64,000 bases of DNA, from contig OX424569.1 of assembly GCA_949152475.1 (NCBI GenBank), positions 18,823,170-18,887,169 on the forward strand, written 5' to 3'. Made by a program: the position numbers and the translations under genes. Below, piece after piece: positions 60,525-64,000 of the stretch. The notes under the pieces are model-generated. The model searched no databases and had not been told where the DNA came from. It was given only the letters and a program-made list of their open reading frames with translations. Position 1 is the first letter of the stretch; each line of letters begins with the position of its first letter. Source of the stretch: Terebella lapidaria. Taxonomy: Eukaryota > Annelida > Polychaeta > Terebellida > Terebellidae.

Positions 60525-61893
60525 TATGTACCATTTATAATGATTATCCCTAAAGTATATTCACCATGGGGATAACGTAGTAGTTGAAGATCTACTTGTA
60601 CTTTATGCATATTCATACAAGACTGCGCCACTTCTTTGATGTTACGAAACTGCGTTCTTTGATGTTACACGAGATACATTTATCAATTATTATTCACTGA
60701 CCCTGCACGAGAAATGAACATTCACTGAGGTGATCAAATATTTCTCATCAAAGTTAAGATATATGTTGAGTATCCCGATATTGCAAGTAAACAATTTTGA
60801 GAGTTTTAAACATTTTGTGTGTACACACTCGAGGTGTAGTCACTTATCATGTGCGAAAGCATTTATTAATAAATATGAACCGATTGTTTTTTTTCATATA
60901 CATACATATGGATACATGCATTGTCATACGTTATACGTAAATAAGCATAAAGACCGGTGCAAACCCTTAGGTGATATCACGCAAATCCATGACGCCCCGT
61001 TCGTGCCACAAAAACTTTAAGGTTATTTTTTCCTTACTCATTCTTAGAAACATAGTAGATACCAAATCATGGTGGGATATACTATGACATTCGTATGTAC
61101 TTAATCTTATTTAAGTAATGGTCAGTTCTACGTAGGATATATTGCAAGTAGTCAGACTTGTGCACGATGTGTCATTTTTACCAAGTGTGAAAGAGAATGT
61201 TATGTTGAGAACATAGAGGACGAACATATTGCTTCGATTTCCAACTCTATCTCAAGTACATCGAAGTTATTGCAGTTATTCCGTGTACAGTATGACTCCG
61301 TTCCACCTACATGTATGAGTTAGTATCTCCTATGCATGACTTAGTACATCGTACGTATGACTTTGGTGTTTCATGATTTTGTATTTCATACGTTGAAGAT
61401 TTAGTATATCATTCAAATGGGTTGATTTTTCATACGTATGCCATAGTATAAGCTACGGATAATTGAATATCTCCTGTGTATGACTTTTAATATTATCTAC
61501 ATATGATTTAGTTTGTCGTACATATATCTCATACGTACGGGATAGTATCTCATATGTATGAGATAGTATTTCATATGAATGACCTATTATTTCACACATA
61601 TGAGTTGGAAAAACACATTTCACCATTTTGTGAGATCCGTCCCCAAGCATACCACAAGTAGCCTTTTGGTTTGTGGTTAGGTACTTATGTACTTGTCATA
61701 CATCTCCTCCATAGGGTTTGTTTCGGATTTCTCAGTTATTTTCATAGGTTGACTCAACTATTTGTTGGGCTTTGTTTCTATTCCTAAATGTTTTTTTTTT
61801 ACATTTGCTATTTGCATAATCAAATCTAGTTATATTGGTGGTAACAGAATGATACTTACATTCATACCACTGAGTCGGTGTCACTGCTGGTGG

Positions 61894-63286
61894 AGATGGA
61901 ACTGTCTCCGAGGATACCATCAACTCAGTAGCCTTCTGGCTTGTGATTAGGTTGGTATGTACTTGATATATTTCTATTCCATGTGGTTAGTTTCCATAGT
62001 TTGTTGGGCAATTGTATAGAAATTCCTTCTGTTACACAGTAGAAACAACTACATGTACATATCTGTGTTGTGGTGCAAACTTTGACTGTAATAATTGCTT
62101 TTGTCCATGTTTCTGTAAAAATAAATGGAAAGAAAAAAAAATAAACAACTTGGCAATATAATGTTTGGCGATTGTTGTATGGGTATGTATTAATCTATCA
62201 AATAGTTGTTATTACATGTAGATATAAGCTAAATATTTTCGAATTAAAAAGAAACAACTACATTTCACCCACGGTCTGCCCCTGATGACACCAGTGTGTC
62301 TTTGAATAAACTATTTGGTGAGTTTTGTTTCTATTCCGATATATTGTCTTTTACATTTGCTACTGGCATAATCAAAATCTAGTTATATTGGTGGGAATAG
62401 ATTGTTACTCACAAAATGTATTTTACATTTGTATAGAAATTTAGCTCAAAATTTAGCTCTATTTGTGATAGGAGATTGAGACTTAGAACAAGCAGAATCT
62501 AATAACGGGATATTGAAGGCTGTTATTAGACTATTTGATCTAGAGGGCAGGGTGCTGCAGCTCAACTGATCCAGCTCTGTTTCAGATTTAAAACAGTTAT
62601 GTTGCTCGAGAAAACATACCATACATGTATATAATAATGGATGGTTTCTTTTGTATAATATCAAAATACAACAAGGGGGTTATCACGTGTTTGTCAGATG
62701 ATTCATTAGTAAAAACACTAGCACTTTGAATGAACCTTGGCGACGTGACATATTTTTGGTATAAACAAAACGTTTAGATTGAAGGCAGAGTATCTCATGT
62801 ACAAAATGTGTCAAAATTATTCAATCGTCCGGTATGTTTTCAAACAATGTTGGGATTATTTTTTTCAGCCCTGAAATCTTAACGTAGTGTAGCGCAGAAA
62901 ATACTGCATATTATGATAAATATAACCGGGTGTTTCCCTAATGGTCCCGACTGTGAAATGTGACTCGAATAATTACTAATAACGTACGCGGTACAATTAT
63001 TTTTTTTGGACTGTGTTATAGATCACTATTAGTTGCATATATTCCATGATATAGGACCGATATCTCAGAATGCGCTCTGGGAACCCTGCAGTGACGTTTA
63101 AACATACGGAAAAATGCACGATGTGAATGATTGTTCATATTTATCTAACATAAACAAGTATAATGGATTCCCGAACACCCTTTTATGCATCATGAAACAA
63201 CTATAAATTGGGGCATTCATTTTGATCCGTATCACAAGGCACTATTCATCTTGTGAGTATAATCTTTCCGTCCTACCATCAAAATG
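61894..63286. other. Intergenic, no gene seen
   Basis: AT-rich. The segment at about 62310-62415 is a diverged repeat of about 61760-61865 (shared GTTTCTATTCC and ATCTAGTTATATTGGTGG). Nothing coding was recognised. Confidence 0.4.
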
Positions 63287-64000
63287 GGTTTAAGTTTAAG
63301 TTTAAGTTTATTTAATTTGTTATAGCGCTCAATACTGCAGAAAATACGCATTCATTGGCGCTTTACACGTGAAAGAAAAATAATTAGAGAGTAGATTTGG
63401 TTTAAAGTAACACGTAGGTAACACAAAATAGAACATATGTACATTGTAAAACCAAGGCCGTGGAGAGCTTAGAAAACAAGACCTTACATCTTGAATTCCG
63501 CTCGTACAATGACAGGAAGGATATGGAGTTCTTTAAGTGCCTCGGTTGAGCTGTCATATTTAGATCTATTAAGAATGATCTTAGCTGTCAAATTTTGGAT
63601 TCTTTGAAATGGTGCTAGTGTGCTTTTGGGAAGATTGACAAATAAACGATTACAGTAATCCATATGGGAGAAAACAAGTGCGTGGTTTTCGTCGAGACAC
63701 ACCCCTAGTAGTTTTACGCATTCGGATCGATCCACAACTGTATTGGCTACGTCAATTTCCTGTGTTGTGCATTTGGGCAACGATCTGCCACTTCCAAATA
63801 TGATAAACTCAGATTTGCTGTTGTTCATCTTCGAACGATTTTCTTGCATCCAGGAGTTGACATCACTAAGAGTAATCTGGAGAGCTGTTATTGTGTTTTT
63901 CTCAGTTTCTGGATCGCCTGCTTTGAAACTGCCATATATGTTATGGTCATCGGCATATCCTACCAATTTGAGAGGTTCAGTAACAACACGACTCAACGTG
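63287..64000 (-). mobile_element. CR1-like LINE, 3' part, running off the window
   Basis: The minus-strand frame at 63484-63996 shows L-V-G-Y-A-D-D (RT catalytic box), W-M-Q-E-N-R, L-L-G-V-C-L-D, then D-Y-C-N-R-L and L-H-I-L-P-V, the usual order of the RT end of CR1/Jockey-type LINEs. The stretch between C-L-D and the D-Y-C-N box is much shorter than usual, so about 40-50 residues appear to be lost in frame. The 3' UTR ends in a short (TTAAAC)n-type repeat (63287-63311 on the plus strand: repeated TTTAAG) rather than poly(A), as known for the CR1 group. The upstream part lies beyond the window. Confidence 0.8.

Larger units (their letters stand above)
55931..61893. repeat. ~5.98-kb tandem duplication, copy 2
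   Basis: Head-to-tail with copy 1; the offset is 5979-5982 bp depending on small indels. Differences are scattered substitutions and one- to few-base indels. At the right end it leaves the shared sequence after CTGCTGGTGG and enters single-copy DNA. Confidence 0.95.

Noticed and set aside
1-64000. tRNA, rRNA or snRNA genes
   Set aside because: I looked for TTCGA-type B boxes and conserved RNA starts on both strands and found no convincing case.

Overview
This is eukaryotic, intron-bearing, repeat-rich nuclear DNA from a marine-invertebrate type of genome. It carries DIRS, Ty3/gypsy, L1/Tx1-like and CR1-like retroelements, long minisatellites, many TACATGTA-type words, and spliced genes with phase-1 introns. 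A mollusc, another lophotrochozoan or a lancelet would all fit; the sequence does not decide between them.

Layout. 1-1080: right end of a DIRS-like retroelement. 1081-5344: a giant inverted repeat with arms of about 2 kb, each built from ~365-bp units carrying a YY1-like word. 6028-7890: a 68/71-bp tandem array. 8214-8695: a possible last exon of a plus-strand gene. 8712-34174 (minus): a host gene assembled here from six exons. It encodes a 408-residue single-pass membrane protein with a signal peptide, an Ig-like ectodomain, a stalk, one transmembrane helix and a long tail with a canonical ITIM-type motif plus other tyrosine motifs. Its second intron is about 22 kb, because an 18.5-kb Ty3/gypsy element (10831-29339, antisense to the gene) sits in it, itself split by a full-looking 5.4-kb LINE (18535-23933). 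A 41-bp minisatellite (32195-32840) has multiplied the 5' splice site of exon 2. 36902-38923 (minus): an intronless-looking type II membrane protein with a luminal class I methyltransferase domain.

The right half has no convincing host gene. It holds an (AT)n tract, two decayed or truncated CR1-like LINE pieces (about 41.05-41.64 kb and 63.29-64.0 kb), a macro-repeat made of a ~1.12-kb block alternating with 62-bp arrays (43 and 15 copies, each unit with TATAAATA or TATAAAAA), and a near-identical ~5.98-kb tandem duplication (49949-55930 and 55931-61893), each copy holding a perfect 33-bp-arm hairpin.

The points most worth following are the ITIM-bearing Ig receptor, the minisatellite that copies its splice donor, and a strongly strand-biased, frame-independent word (CGACCC) spread through the gypsy element but not the LINE inside it. 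All exon joins and counts were made by eye and need transcript data.
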